Under the pieces are notes generated by a model. The model was not told the origin of the DNA. It searched no databases and saw only the letters and a list, made by a program, of their open reading frames with translations. A program made the position numbers and the translations under genes. 64,000 bases of DNA, from positions 186,001 to 250,000 of the forward strand of contig NZ_MRCE01000007.1 in assembly GCF_001904725.1 (NCBI RefSeq). The letters run 5' to 3'. This stretch comes from Phormidium ambiguum IAM M-71 (GTDB lineage: Bacteria > Cyanobacteriota > Cyanobacteriia > Cyanobacteriales > Aerosakkonemataceae). This document shows, piece after piece, positions 17,971 through 27,174 of this stretch (positions are counted from its first letter, which is position 1; the number at the start of each line of letters is the position of its first letter).

Positions 17971-19017
17971 TCAATTATCTTGAAATACCTCTTGAGAGAA
18001 CATTTCTGATAAGGTGCGGAGATAAGGCAAGAATGGCGCTACACTATCGAGAGATAAGCGATCGTGCATTTCCCAAAGAATGTTGTTTAACATTTCCTGC
18101 ACCAAAGTCCAACTGACATTTAAGCGCGGATATAACATTACGCACAAGGGGAAAAGTTCTTGTTGTACAGAGTAAACATTTCCTTCTAAAACAGATAAAC
18201 ACATATAAACTTGGAACATTTCCACATCACGAATGCTGGAAATTCTCACAGTTTCAGAACGCAACGATCCAGAATAAGTTTCATAGCCGGGGTGCTGACG
18301 AATGACGCGATCGTAAACTGCATAAGCAATTCTGCTACTAATTGGTAAAAGATGCTGAACTGCTAATAATGCAGGAGAATCTTCTTCATGATTAGCCGCT
18401 GCTTCGTAAGCTGCTTGCAGAGGCATATACATGTGGTCGTCCATCACCTTTAAGTAAGGTGAAAATAGCGCTTGTTCCGCAGGTGAAAGCCACCCCAACA
18501 TTTTTTGCCCAGTATAGTGGAACTGCATACTAACAAAACCGATCGCACGCGGATCTTGACTAGTATATTTTTGCCGCACTCGACCGCAATCTTTACCTAC
18601 AAGCACCGACAGACGTTCCGGTGGCGCACCATTAGCATAAGCTTCCCAAGCTTTTTGAAACAAATTTCTAGTATCCGCAGCAATTTCCAAAGGATTTATT
18701 AATTCTGGATTAATTCCGTGACGGCGAATTTCTTCGGAAAGTAAAGTTTCCGTCAAAGACCAAGCTTGAGCACTAGCTAAGGTCAAATTCTGCATCAATT
18801 TATTTGCAGTTTTTTGGCGACCTATTACAGAATTTACTTCTTCTAAGCTCTCATGATTTGTCCGTTCCTGAGAATTGTCACGGGTAACAGAAAGGTAGTA
18901 TTTTTTTGCCCACAACACTGCCAGAGAATGGTAATTCGATTCTAATGATTGATGTTGCGTAGTAGGAACACTACTCGACTGAACTGAAATAGATGCAGAT
19001 GCCACAGGTTGAATCAT
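17971..19017 (-). CDS. Conserved cyanobacterial protein of unknown function
   Basis: I do not recognise a family for this 348-residue soluble protein. Residues 1-40 are low-complexity, Ser/Gln-rich and probably disordered. The rest is rich in predicted helix, with stretches such as ERLSVLVGKDCGRVRQKYTSQDPRAIGF, FHYTGQKMLGWLSPAEQALF and MDDHMYMPLQAAYEAAA. Many aromatic and Met residues occur. There are no membrane segments, signal peptide or evident catalytic motif. Codon use matches its neighbours. The divergent LapA-like gene starts 272 bases away. It could be a helical adaptor, but that is a guess. Confidence 0.6.
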   Translation of the reverse strand: MIQPVASASISVQSSSVPTTQHQSLESNYHSLAVLWAKKYYLSVTRDNSQERTNHESLEEVNSVIGRQKTANKLMQNLTLASAQAWSLTETLLSEEIRRHGINPELINPLEIAADTRNLFQKAWEAYANGAPPERLSVLVGKDCGRVRQKYTSQDPRAIGFVSMQFHYTGQKMLGWLSPAEQALFSPYLKVMDDHMYMPLQAAYEAAANHEEDSPALLAVQHLLPISSRIAYAVYDRVIRQHPGYETYSGSLRSETVRISSIRDVEMFQVYMCLSVLEGNVYSVQQELFPLCVMLYPRLNVSWTLVQEMLNNILWEMHDRLSLDSVAPFLPYLRTLSEMFSQEVFQDN

Positions 19018-19289
19018 GATTTTTTTGTTTAAATTTGTATTAAATGGTTTAAAACGACCCGATAACGAGTTTTTATGTCCGTTTTTCTCAATCAGACCTG
19101 ATTAGACTAAGTTTCACCCCTCTTTTCTAGAGCAGAGTGCTTCAGGCAAAAATCTAGAGAACAGCGTTCGGATTTTACTGAATCTGTTTACTTAGAAATG
19201 CTAAAGTTATGAGAAGTATGATGTATTTTTACGTAAAAGTAAAACGGTTTGTTTACGAAATTTAACTTTAGTCGAACGATCGCTGTTTA

Positions 19290-19613
19290 ATGAAATCTCT
19301 AACTACGTTAATTATTTCGGCAATACTGGCATTGTGGATAATGGCGATCGCCATTCTCTCCGTACAAAACGCCACTCCAGTCACCCTCAAGTTTTTAGCC
19401 TACGAATCAATACGGTTGCCAGTGGGTGTGGTACTGGCGTTTAGTGCCGCTGCGGGTGCGATCGTCGGTGCAGTTATTGCCCTCCCCCTGTTTAGTTCCC
19501 CCAGTTTTACATCCAATGACTTTTCCCCCGACGATGAGGAAACAGAAGATTACCAGCAAAAAACTTCATCTGGTGCAAATGATTGGATGGAAAAAGGCTC
19601 GAAAGATTGGTAA
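19290..19613 (+). CDS. LapA-domain (DUF1049) membrane protein
   Basis: This 107-residue inner-membrane protein has two hydrophobic helices (about 5-25 and 43-68). The family pattern between them is SVQNATPVTLKFLAYESIRLPVGVVL. An acidic cytoplasmic tail (DDEETEDYQQ) follows. LapA proteins accompany LPS-assembly factors in proteobacteria, and in cyanobacteria the role is not settled. It starts at an ATG right after a GATCGC motif and is monocistronic. Confidence 0.8.
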   Translation: MKSLTTLIISAILALWIMAIAILSVQNATPVTLKFLAYESIRLPVGVVLAFSAAAGAIVGAVIALPLFSSPSFTSNDFSPDDEETEDYQQKTSSGANDWMEKGSKDW

Positions 19614-19712
19614 TTGTGGAAAAGTTTTGGATTTTAGCTTTTTTCTTTTCTTAAATTATTAATAGAAGTAAGTTTTTGATTCTTACTTTGGGATAACTAA
19701 CACCTAGAGTTA

Positions 19713-20663
19713 TTACAAAGTACACAACCAGCGAGAAATTGATGCAACTTGGTTCTCCTGATTCAAATTTGCCGCGTTTGTAAGAATACCGTTTTCTAAT
19801 TGATGCCAAATTTCACCAGCCATTCTTCTTTCAATAGCCGCGCCAATAAAGAATGTACAAGGTGAATAATCAACTCTAGAAAATGCCTCACGTACACGAT
19901 CTAAAGCGGCTCGTGCGGTTTTCCAATGCTCGTCTGCACCTGCGGGATCTATACCTCCCTTAAGCTCACCAAGCGCCAGATAGGACTCAACCAAATTAAA
20001 TTTGCTAGCTACCAAATCTGAGGGTGCAAGATTAAACAAACACATATCTACATTACTTCTAAATAGTGGAACAGTTAAGTTGTAAATTAATGTCCGAATT
20101 CCGCTTTCACCTTCCCAACTTATTCCGCGCAAAGACAACTCAATCTCTGAATCATCATTTGTCATTGCTACCCATTTTTGACTTTTTAAATGTTGCCAAT
20201 GATAACTTATACCAGCAATTGTGAGAGTAGATAAAATTGCGCGAGTTAATTTTCTCTGTGCTAAGGCTCCCCCCACATTTCGCATTGAGCCTCCAAGGGT
20301 ATCACCACGAGTTAGCAAAAATCTGAAAATTAATTCTTCTACAAATTTTTCTCCTGCTGGCTCAAGAAAATTCTTGATCAGACCATTTATCGCTTCTAGT
20401 TTATCTTCTGGCATCAAGTATTTCTGAGATTTATCCGATAAACCAGATGCTGTTAGCAACCCCATTTCGATACCTTTGATATTGAGCAAGTCAGCAGGAT
20501 TTTCAGCTTGAGAAGCTGCTTCTTGAAGTACCCTTGCTTCTGCAATATATGGTGTAGCACGTCGATTTTTTTCCAGTGCAAGAGCAACAAAACCTGCACG
20601 AGTCGCTTGATATGTTGTAATCAGATCTTCGCTAGATTCAAGATGTTGGCGATAAGCAGACAT
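19713..20663 (-). CDS. AvaI/BsoBI-type restriction endonuclease
   Basis: This 316-residue protein matches the AvaI/BsoBI type II endonucleases, which cut C^YCGRG. The N-terminus [16 protein letters not shown] and the central [20 protein letters not shown] follow that family as I recall it. The PD-(D/E)xK residues can be placed at D206 (NVDMCLF), E233 and K235 (GELKGG), with His246 (DEHWK). The intervals nearly equal BsoBI D212, E240, K242 and H253. The gene follows its methyltransferase after 11 bases on the same strand, the normal order for this system. No control protein is seen. The length equals the family's (about 315). Confidence 0.88.
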   Translation of the reverse strand: MSAYRQHLESSEDLITTYQATRAGFVALALEKNRRATPYIAEARVLQEAASQAENPADLLNIKGIEMGLLTASGLSDKSQKYLMPEDKLEAINGLIKNFLEPAGEKFVEELIFRFLLTRGDTLGGSMRNVGGALAQRKLTRAILSTLTIAGISYHWQHLKSQKWVAMTNDDSEIELSLRGISWEGESGIRTLIYNLTVPLFRSNVDMCLFNLAPSDLVASKFNLVESYLALGELKGGIDPAGADEHWKTARAALDRVREAFSRVDYSPCTFFIGAAIERRMAGEIWHQLENGILTNAANLNQENQVASISRWLCTL

Positions 20664-20674
20664 AAGAAGTTAAA

Positions 20675-22108
20675 TTATGGTTTTTTCCAAACATAAACAC
20701 ATTTTCGTAAAGGCTCGCGTCCATGATTTCCCATCTGCTGACTACTATTGCCTTTATCACCAGGTAAAACCAAGATATTTTCAACAGTAAACCCAATTTT
20801 TTCTGCAAACTCAGAAAGAATCATATCTACTGAAATACTCACACCTGCATAACGCACATTATCATTAACCATAAATAAATGTGCTCCTGGCTGAAGAATT
20901 CGGAAGCATTCTTGGATCACACAAGCCATCTCATAAAAATATCCCCTAATCATTCTGGGTATACCTTTGTTGTTTAATTTATTTTGTTCTTTTTGAAAGT
21001 CTAAATAATGTAAAATTTCTTGCAATAAGTTTTGTTCATCAGCAATAGTTAATGCTGTTTTCCACGATGAATTAATTTTTAATAAATCCTTGGGTTTATT
21101 TTCAACTGTACAACTTAACATTTCTTGGCGCAGTTTGATTAACTCTTTTTCCGAAATCCCAAGTAGTGCTAATTCCAACGCATAAGTACGGGTATAATCA
21201 TATCGATTGCAATATGGTGGAGATGTAATAATTGCATTATATTCAGTTTTTGGTAGATGTAATAAACCCTGAATACAAGAACCTGTATAAAGATTGATTT
21301 TACCGCGAGGAATGTTGATTGGAAAAAGCTCTAATTGTTGTTGTGCTGGAGCTAAATCAGTGAGAATTTCTGCAAGTTTGTTTGCAATCGCTTGATTAAA
21401 TTCTAATATTTCACCTTTATCAAAACTTTTTTTGCCCAACCCACGCCCGGAGCGGTAATCCCAGCGAAGATATTGACCATCTTTGCGGGTGTAACTTATA
21501 GATTCTAAAATACAAAGCAAAGCAAACTGTAAAACTGTTTTGACTTTAATATTTTCTTGTTGACAAGCTCCTAGATATCTTTCTATCCAATCTTTAGTTG
21601 TTTCAGGATAAGCGCCTTTGGTAATATTTAATTCTTTTAAGGTTATTCTTTCTTCGCATTCTCGCCAAACTTGTAATTTATACCAAATTTTTAATCTTGC
21701 AAAATCCTCTGAAGTAAATTCAGTATCTAATAGCTTTTTTGTAGTAATAATTTGTTGTCCGATCGCTAATAATTCAATACCATCAGCACTGATCCCTAAC
21801 TCACTAGCAGCAAATAAAGCTGTACCACTACCTGCAAAAGGATCTAAAATTTTCCCTTGAGTAATTTTATATTTTTGCAATAAATACTCAACAAGTGATG
21901 CTGAGAAAGCTTCTTTATATTTGTACCATCGATAAATAGGTCTAATTTTGTTAGCTTGAAAGCTAACTAAAGGACGAGTAAGTGAGGGTTGAATTAGAAA
22001 TTTACTTTGAAAATGCTCAAATAACTGCCGATCGAGGTTGTCAATTTTTCCTAGATTTTGGTTTTCTATTTGGGAAAGGGAATCAGCAACACTTGCTAGG
22101 TTTGACAT
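20675..22108 (-). CDS. DNA cytosine-N4 methyltransferase, AvaI-type modification enzyme
   Basis: This 477-residue methyltransferase protects host DNA from the adjacent endonuclease. The AdoMet-binding motif [17 protein letters not shown] is at about 89-105. The catalytic SPPY motif is at about 296-299 ([16 protein letters not shown]), the form used by N4-cytosine and some N6-adenine enzymes. Motif I precedes the catalytic motif by about 200 residues, which could hold the target-recognition region. Length and partner both fit M.AvaI. The start at 22108 lies just downstream of a GGACTTACG-like sequence on the opposite strand at about 22111-22122. Confidence 0.88.
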   Translation of the reverse strand: MSNLASVADSLSQIENQNLGKIDNLDRQLFEHFQSKFLIQPSLTRPLVSFQANKIRPIYRWYKYKEAFSASLVEYLLQKYKITQGKILDPFAGSGTALFAASELGISADGIELLAIGQQIITTKKLLDTEFTSEDFARLKIWYKLQVWRECEERITLKELNITKGAYPETTKDWIERYLGACQQENIKVKTVLQFALLCILESISYTRKDGQYLRWDYRSGRGLGKKSFDKGEILEFNQAIANKLAEILTDLAPAQQQLELFPINIPRGKINLYTGSCIQGLLHLPKTEYNAIITSPPYCNRYDYTRTYALELALLGISEKELIKLRQEMLSCTVENKPKDLLKINSSWKTALTIADEQNLLQEILHYLDFQKEQNKLNNKGIPRMIRGYFYEMACVIQECFRILQPGAHLFMVNDNVRYAGVSISVDMILSEFAEKIGFTVENILVLPGDKGNSSQQMGNHGREPLRKCVYVWKKP

Positions 22109-22142
22109 TTACGTAAGTCCTATAAACTTATACTACAAGTTA

Positions 22143-23003
22143 CTAATTTTCTTGATTAGAAAACTGGTTTTTATTAACTAAATCATCTAATTCTTGTTGC
22201 ATTAAAAAAACTACTTTTTCATAGCAGAGATCGACGTATTGCCGATCGCTCGCTGCCTCTCTACCATAACGCTCAAAAATAATTGGCGCACAAACACGAG
22301 TTTGAATAGGTACTGGTAAAGGAATATGCGGTAAAGGGCCAATTCCAATTCCCCAAGGTAAGCCTAAATAAATCGGAAAAACCACCGGATCGATATTAAA
22401 TAACCAAGGCATTCCCCACTCATGTAATTGCTGCATTTGTTTGTAAATATCAGCCAAAACTATAAAGTTTTCGTGAGCACCATGAGAAATAACGGGAACG
22501 ATCGGTACTTCTTCACGCAACGCTACTTTAATAAATCCTTTGCGTCCAGCAAAATAAATTTTATTGCGTAAATTATAGGGTCGAAAAACATCTTCTGCAC
22601 CACCAGGGTAAACTAACACGCTGGCTCCTTGATGCAAAGCTGCGATCGCCATTTTGGGATGAGCCATCACTGCGCCAACTTTTTCTGCTAGCTGCGCTAT
22701 TGGCAAAGCAACTTCCCAAACGCGAGGGTGCATCAAACCATAAATAGGACGCGAAAAACCGAAGCGGCGAAACCAATCGTACATCATCATAAACATATCC
22801 GGTGCGGCTAATCCTCCATTATGAGAACCAACAAACAGCACTTTTCCCGGAGGAATTTGTTCCCAACCGCTAGTTTGGACGCGAAAATAATGATGATAAA
22901 GCCATCCCCAAATCGGCATAAAAGATTGAATTACTGCTTCATCTCGCCGTTCTAAAGACCATCCTGGTCGCGCTTCCGATCGATGATTTTGCGACTTTTT
23001 CAT
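22143..23003 (-). CDS. Lysophospholipid/DGAT2-like acyltransferase
   Basis: This 286-residue protein of the PlsC-like acyltransferase superfamily is probably a peripheral membrane enzyme. The catalytic block is SHNGGLAAPD (about 60-69), a variant of HxxxxD with longer spacing. The second block is VLVYPGGAEDVFRP and the third KVALREEVPIVPVIS. This pattern resembles cyanobacterial DGAT/phytyl-ester-synthase-like proteins, which make neutral lipids such as acylplastoquinol. A phosphatidate-forming role is the alternative. It starts 7 bases after the stop of the nuclease lipoprotein gene, so the two are coupled. Confidence 0.82.
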   Translation of the reverse strand: MKKSQNHRSEARPGWSLERRDEAVIQSFMPIWGWLYHHYFRVQTSGWEQIPPGKVLFVGSHNGGLAAPDMFMMMYDWFRRFGFSRPIYGLMHPRVWEVALPIAQLAEKVGAVMAHPKMAIAALHQGASVLVYPGGAEDVFRPYNLRNKIYFAGRKGFIKVALREEVPIVPVISHGAHENFIVLADIYKQMQQLHEWGMPWLFNIDPVVFPIYLGLPWGIGIGPLPHIPLPVPIQTRVCAPIIFERYGREAASDRQYVDLCYEKVVFLMQQELDDLVNKNQFSNQEN

Positions 23004-23009
23004 ACTTAT

Positions 23010-23555
23010 TTATTTAATCCTTCGATAATCCCAAGGTGCAACGAATTGGGGATCTTTCCAGACACCACGTAAATTCTTTTTCGCATCTAATTCTGCCTGT
23101 TCAATAATTTCTTTACTCGGACAATATCGGAGATAGGGACGATTGACTAACGCTAATCCTTCCCGAATTAAAATTTCTTGAATAAAAGTACCATTAGGTA
23201 AGCGAACTTCGGCAACTTGCCGCCCGTACTTATCAGTATCAGTAATATTCAAGACAACGCGATCGCCTCCCTGGTTGACTAATTGACGCACTCTTGATTG
23301 TGCTTTAATTCCCCAATTAAATTGGTTTTTGTCTACCAGCTTTCGGCTATTTCTTTCCTTACTGGAATGGGGAACTTCTGGCGCATCAATACAGGCAAAG
23401 CGGACGGTAACATTGCTTTTGTCACCTTGACTAACAGCGATCGTATCTCCATCACTCACCCGCTGCACCGTATAAGTATTTTGACCCCCAAATAACTGAC
23501 ATCCAGTTAAACTTAGAATCAGAAATATCGGAACTAATTTGTTAAAGTGAATCAT
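23010..23555 (-). CDS. Thermonuclease-like (SNase) lipoprotein
   Basis: This 181-residue protein has a lipoprotein signal (IFLILSLTGCQLFGG, lipobox Cys at about 19), which places it on the outer face of a membrane. The SNase fold is complete: VQRVSDGDTIAV, VRFACIDAPEVP with the catalytic Arg and Asp/Glu, and DKYGRQVAEV with the second Arg. It should cut DNA or RNA outside the cytoplasm in a calcium-dependent way. It is the first gene of a two-gene operon with the acyltransferase. The pairing has no obvious functional logic. Confidence 0.88.
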   Translation of the reverse strand: MIHFNKLVPIFLILSLTGCQLFGGQNTYTVQRVSDGDTIAVSQGDKSNVTVRFACIDAPEVPHSSKERNSRKLVDKNQFNWGIKAQSRVRQLVNQGGDRVVLNITDTDKYGRQVAEVRLPNGTFIQEILIREGLALVNRPYLRYCPSKEIIEQAELDAKKNLRGVWKDPQFVAPWDYRRIK

Positions 23556-23672
23556 GTATTTATATTTACCACAAAAATACCGCTAATTACACAGATATTT
23601 CTATTTTGACGAACTTTTCTAGATTTGATACATCAGCGATAATTAATTTTACTAGTGAATTGTGATGGTAAA

Positions 23673-24548
23673 ATGAAAAAACTTTTAGTTACTGGTGCGA
23701 GTGGTTTTTTAGGATGGAACCTTTGCCAAATTGCTCAAAAAGAATGGCAAGTTTACGGTACTTACTTTAGTAAAGCAGTAGAAATCAGCAATGTAAATTT
23801 AATTAAAGTTGACTTACGAGATTTCTCTCAACTAAAAACCCTATTTCAGCAAATTCAACCAGCAGCAGTTATTCACACCGCAGCACAATCTAACCCCAAC
23901 TTTTGCCAAACTCACCCGGAAGAATCGGCAATAATTAATGTGACAACTTCCAGCAATATTGCAGGTTTATGTGCTGATTATTCTATCCCTTGCGTTTTCA
24001 CTTCCACAGACTTAGTTTTTAATGGTTTAAATCCGCCTTACCAAGAAATAGATCCAGTTTCTCCCGTCAACATTTACGGCGAACAAAAAGTTTTAGCTGA
24101 ACAAGAAATGTTAGCTAAATATCCCCAAACAGCAGTTTGTCGAATGCCATTAATGTTTGGCATTGCGCCGGAAGGCGCAACTAGTTTTATTCAACCATTT
24201 ATCAAGACTATCAGAGCAGGAAAAGAATTAAGTTTATTCAGCGATGAATTTAGAACCCCTGTCAGTGGTACAACTGCTGCTAGCGGACTTTTATTAGCTT
24301 TAGAAAAAGTTAACGGAGTGATTCATCTAGGCGGAAAAGAAAGCATATCACGCTACGAATTTTGCCGATTGATGGCAGAAGTATTGGAACTTCCTCAAGA
24401 TAAATTAACTGCTTGTTTGCAAAAAGATGTCCCAATGTCAGCACCAAGACCTCAAGATGTTTCGTTAAATAGTGACAAAGCTTTTGCTTTAGGATATCAG
24501 CCTTTGAGTTTACGAGAAGAATTAATGCGATTACGAGGAAAAATATAA
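23673..24548 (+). CDS. RmlD-like NAD(P)-dependent sugar reductase
   Basis: I take the ATG at 23673, because the upstream GTG at 23655 would add six residues before the conserved MKKLLVTGASGFLGWNL. This is an extended short-chain reductase, about 291 residues, with the TGxxGxxG cofactor motif at the start. It has a catalytic YGEQK (Tyr and Lys) and VFTSTDLVFNG with the catalytic Ser/Thr. The C-terminal part fits dTDP-4-dehydrorhamnose reductases and relatives. No rml neighbours are present, so the substrate is open. It converges with the SGNH hydrolase gene, with 3 bases between them. Confidence 0.85.
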   Translation: MKKLLVTGASGFLGWNLCQIAQKEWQVYGTYFSKAVEISNVNLIKVDLRDFSQLKTLFQQIQPAAVIHTAAQSNPNFCQTHPEESAIINVTTSSNIAGLCADYSIPCVFTSTDLVFNGLNPPYQEIDPVSPVNIYGEQKVLAEQEMLAKYPQTAVCRMPLMFGIAPEGATSFIQPFIKTIRAGKELSLFSDEFRTPVSGTTAASGLLLALEKVNGVIHLGGKESISRYEFCRLMAEVLELPQDKLTACLQKDVPMSAPRPQDVSLNSDKAFALGYQPLSLREELMRLRGKI

Positions 24549-24551
24549 AAA

Positions 24552-25154
24552 TTAACTAAACCAATTTTGCCAAGCATCCCAATTTTGCACCAAATTAGCA
24601 AATTCCAAGTAACCTGCTGCATTGGGGTGGTAACTATCATTTGCGGCTACTTCTTTCAGCCAAATTTCTGATTTTTGCAAGGGAGTAAAAACATCGAGAT
24701 AAGGCACATTTAAATGTTCACAAATAACCGCTAATTCTTGAGATAAAATTTTCACTCTGCTGTTTTGTTCTACTTCTGCAATAGGAGGTGGACTGACCAT
24801 TAATACCGAAAACAAACTTTTGGCAACAGACAAGATTTGTAGAGTATTTTCTTTAGATTTAATCAATTCAACGCGAAGGTTGCCATTTTCAATAGTAGTA
24901 TCATTTACACCAAAAGAGAAAACAATTCTGCGATCGCAATCTGACGGCAACCTCCGCGACACCTCCTCTAACCAACGTCCCGCAATATCAGTACTAGTTT
25001 CTCTTCTAATTCCTAAATTATAGTAAGTAATATCATGGCCTTGTTTGATCGCTGTACGGCAAATTCTTCCCGTCCAACCGAGACATTCCGAATCACCAGT
25101 ACCATTAACAAACGAATCACCAACAAAGCAAATTCGGACATTAGATAACCCCAT
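24552..25154 (-). CDS. SGNH/GDSL-family hydrolase
   Basis: This 200-residue esterase-fold protein has all the blocks: block I FVGDSFVNGTGDS with the nucleophilic Ser, block III SFGVNDT, and block V DSYHPNAAGY with catalytic Asp and His. No signal peptide is evident, so it is probably cytoplasmic. The substrate is unknown; such proteins act on lipids, acetylated sugars or peptidoglycan. Its only close neighbour is the convergent RmlD-like gene. Confidence 0.9.
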   Translation of the reverse strand: MGLSNVRICFVGDSFVNGTGDSECLGWTGRICRTAIKQGHDITYYNLGIRRETSTDIAGRWLEEVSRRLPSDCDRRIVFSFGVNDTTIENGNLRVELIKSKENTLQILSVAKSLFSVLMVSPPPIAEVEQNSRVKILSQELAVICEHLNVPYLDVFTPLQKSEIWLKEVAANDSYHPNAAGYLEFANLVQNWDAWQNWFS

Positions 25155-25308
25155 ATTTTATTGCAGCAAATAAGTGAAATTAATTTTCTAATAAATTCAA
25201 AGCAAAATCATTAATACCATCTGTGTTTATCTGTGGTAAAAATAATCAAATTATAACTTTCGCCATAAGTCTAATATAACTTACGCAAAATCAAGAAAAA
25301 CCAAGAAT

Positions 25309-25378
25309 TGTAAGGGTGGATTTTGCAATAGGGTTATTTGTGAAAAGCTTAATTGATTCAGCTAAACCCACCCTTACA
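25309..25378. repeat. Hairpin repeat, GTAAGGGTGG variant
   Basis: GTAAGGGTGG (25310-25319) pairs with CCACCCTTAC (25368-25377). The sequence just before (AACTTACGCA) resembles the ends of the 12295 repeat type. It is one of three related copies in the window. This one sits just downstream of the small orphan gene at 25393 and may end its transcript. Confidence 0.6.
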
Positions 25379-25392
25379 CCGATAAAAAGAAA

Positions 25393-25788
25393 TTAACCAG
25401 CTATTGAAACCACTGGAGTAAATTCAGTAGCAGCAGCAGGTAAAATTTGAATGCTACAACGGATTTCATCAGCATCCCCTGCTGCGGGGTCTTCTTGTAG
25501 AAAAGCTCTACTTACTTTGCCTGTACGCTTGCGTGAAACCGTACCGCCTCCTGCTGGTACGGTGATATTTTGAACAGGCATGAATTTATCTAATAGAATT
25601 TGATCGATAATGCTTCCGGCATCAACACCCAAAATTTGGATAATTTCTTGAAATTTAAATCCAATAGACTGCAAAAACTCTTCGGTAGTGTTGAAAGTGA
25701 CATCGTATTTGATTTCAACTCGCACCATATTTACGCCATTTTCAACCATATCGCTGAGAGTTAATACTTGATTAGAAATAGTTGCCAT
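25393..25788 (-). CDS. Small acidic protein of unknown function
   Basis: This 131-residue soluble protein matches no family I recognise. The start is well supported, since the ATG has AAAGGAG at ideal spacing, one of the best ribosome sites in the window. The N-terminal half is acidic with amphipathic segments (VRVEIKYDVTFNTTEEFLQS, then FQEIIQILGVDAGSII). A central VPAGGGTVSRKRTGKV is followed by a C-terminal beta-like stretch, SIQILPAAATEFTPVVS. There is no signal peptide or membrane helix, and repeats flank both sides. It is probably well expressed and monocistronic. Confidence 0.65.
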   Translation of the reverse strand: MATISNQVLTLSDMVENGVNMVRVEIKYDVTFNTTEEFLQSIGFKFQEIIQILGVDAGSIIDQILLDKFMPVQNITVPAGGGTVSRKRTGKVSRAFLQEDPAAGDADEIRCSIQILPAAATEFTPVVSIAG

Positions 25789-26124
25789 GATTAATCTCCT
25801 TTGAATTGTTGTGTTTAGTAAATATTGAAATTAGACGAAAAATTTTGGAACGCTTAATTTTCAGCGAGCTTTATTAGAAAAAACCTTATAAAAAATAGGG
25901 TTTTTTCAGTAGGAAATTTTTAGCTTCGTCTTTTTCTAAATTAGTTGATGAAATTTTGTTCAGCTATTACCCCGAAGGGTACTTTAGCGGTTGCTATAAA
26001 GACTGTCGAACCCCACCCCCGCCAAAGCTACGCTTTGTCTCCCCTCCCCGTTTACGGGGAGGGGATTAAGGGGTGGGGTCACTAATTAATCAGACACGAT
26101 ATTATCTAAATAAACGCTCTATTT
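25789..26124. other. Intergenic gap with terminator-like hairpin and GC repeat
   Basis: On the minus strand a hairpin at 25878-25906 pairs AAAAAACCTTA with TAGGGTTTTTT and could terminate the WD40 transcript. At 26010-26080 lies a nested inverted repeat described separately. The leader of the 25788 gene occupies the left end. I see no gene. Confidence 0.45.
26010..26080. repeat. Nested GC-rich inverted repeat (CCCCTCCCCGT type)
   Basis: An outer pair, GAACCCCACCCC near 26008-26019 and GGGGTGGGGTC at 26070-26080, flanks an inner hairpin. The inner arms are CCCCTCCCCGT (26041-26051) and ACGGGGAGGGG (26054-26064). The same inner hairpin recurs at 61096-61118 and, with changes, at 59087-59110. 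All copies are intergenic. Confidence 0.7.
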
Positions 26125-27174
26125 TCACGAAACTTTTGTCCAAATAAATATTTCGCCGTTGCTACCTCCGGCGGCTAATTTGTTACCTTGGGGTTGCCAA
26201 GTAAGACAGGAAAAACTATCAGTTGCACCATCAAGAATTTGTACTATTTGTTCTGTTTGTTCCCAAATTCCAATTAACCCATCTGCGGCGGCGGAGGCGA
26301 GGAGAAATGTTTGGGGTTGAAAGGCGATCGCTTGTACAATTCCATCATGACTATCTAACAATTTACCTTGCCAACCTATTGATTCATCAGTCGCTTTTTC
26401 CCAAACTACAACACTTTGGGCACTAGCAACTGCTAAAAGTGGCGCACCAATTGATGTTAAAGCTTCTGACCAATTTAAAGCCCGAATTTTTCCCGGAAAA
26501 CCTCGCATTACCCAAGGTTCAGGGTTATCCCATTGCCAAACTACTAAGGTATTATCGAGATTTCCAGAGGCAATATATTTGCTATCAGCTGACCATGCTA
26601 TGTTTAAACTGGCAACCGGAATTTCTAAATTTATTGGGTCATTATCCCAATTTTTGCTATCCCAAACTTTTACACCCAAATGTCCGCTAATTGCCAAATT
26701 TTCCCCATTTGGTCGCCAAGCCATACTTAATACTGAAGAAGACTCAAAATTCAACGTTACTTCCACTTGTTGGCTGTCTGCATCCCAAATTTGCACGTAT
26801 TTTCCCATGCTAAATGCTAGCTGGTTAGACTGAGGATGCCATGCTAGTTTATCAACCCAATTCGGGGCATTTTCTAAAGTACTAATTAGTTGGGTTTCTT
26901 CTAGTTGTAATCGCCAAATTTTTACTTCTCCTTTTTGTCCTCCGGCTGCTAAGTATTGTCCATCTGATGAAAAGGCAAGGCAATTTACAGATTGGTCATT
27001 TGCTGTTTGTAAATAAGTAAAATTTCCTTCATTTTTTACTAAAACGATTTCCCCAGATGCGGAACTTGCAGCGAGAGTTTGACCATCGTTTGACCAAGCT
27101 ATAACAGTAACATAATCCGATAATGTTTCTTGCCAAGTTTGGTCGAGGATATTGTTAGTAACTAAACCAAACAC
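26125..27174 (-). CDS. WD40-repeat protein, partner of COG0523 GTPase
   Basis: This 349-residue protein consists of eight WD40-like repeats (for example FSSDGQYLAAGGQKGEVKIW, WSADSKYIASGNLDNTLVVW and WQPQGNKLAAGGSNGEIFIW), enough for a closed beta-propeller. There is no signal peptide. Its ATG lies inside the end of the GTPase gene (13 bases of overlap), so the two are translationally coupled and probably work together. It may be a scaffold or metal-client adaptor for the GTPase, which is inference from the coupling. Many Trp residues at blade edges are typical. Confidence 0.9.
   Translation of the reverse strand: MFGLVTNNILDQTWQETLSDYVTVIAWSNDGQTLAASSASGEIVLVKNEGNFTYLQTANDQSVNCLAFSSDGQYLAAGGQKGEVKIWRLQLEETQLISTLENAPNWVDKLAWHPQSNQLAFSMGKYVQIWDADSQQVEVTLNFESSSVLSMAWRPNGENLAISGHLGVKVWDSKNWDNDPINLEIPVASLNIAWSADSKYIASGNLDNTLVVWQWDNPEPWVMRGFPGKIRALNWSEALTSIGAPLLAVASAQSVVVWEKATDESIGWQGKLLDSHDGIVQAIAFQPQTFLLASAAADGLIGIWEQTEQIVQILDGATDSFSCLTWQPQGNKLAAGGSNGEIFIWTKVS

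Noticed and set aside
17823-18116. Plus-strand frame of 97 residues after rsmI
   Set aside because: It consists of the low-complexity CTTCTGC tract and overlaps the opposite-strand gene at 17971.
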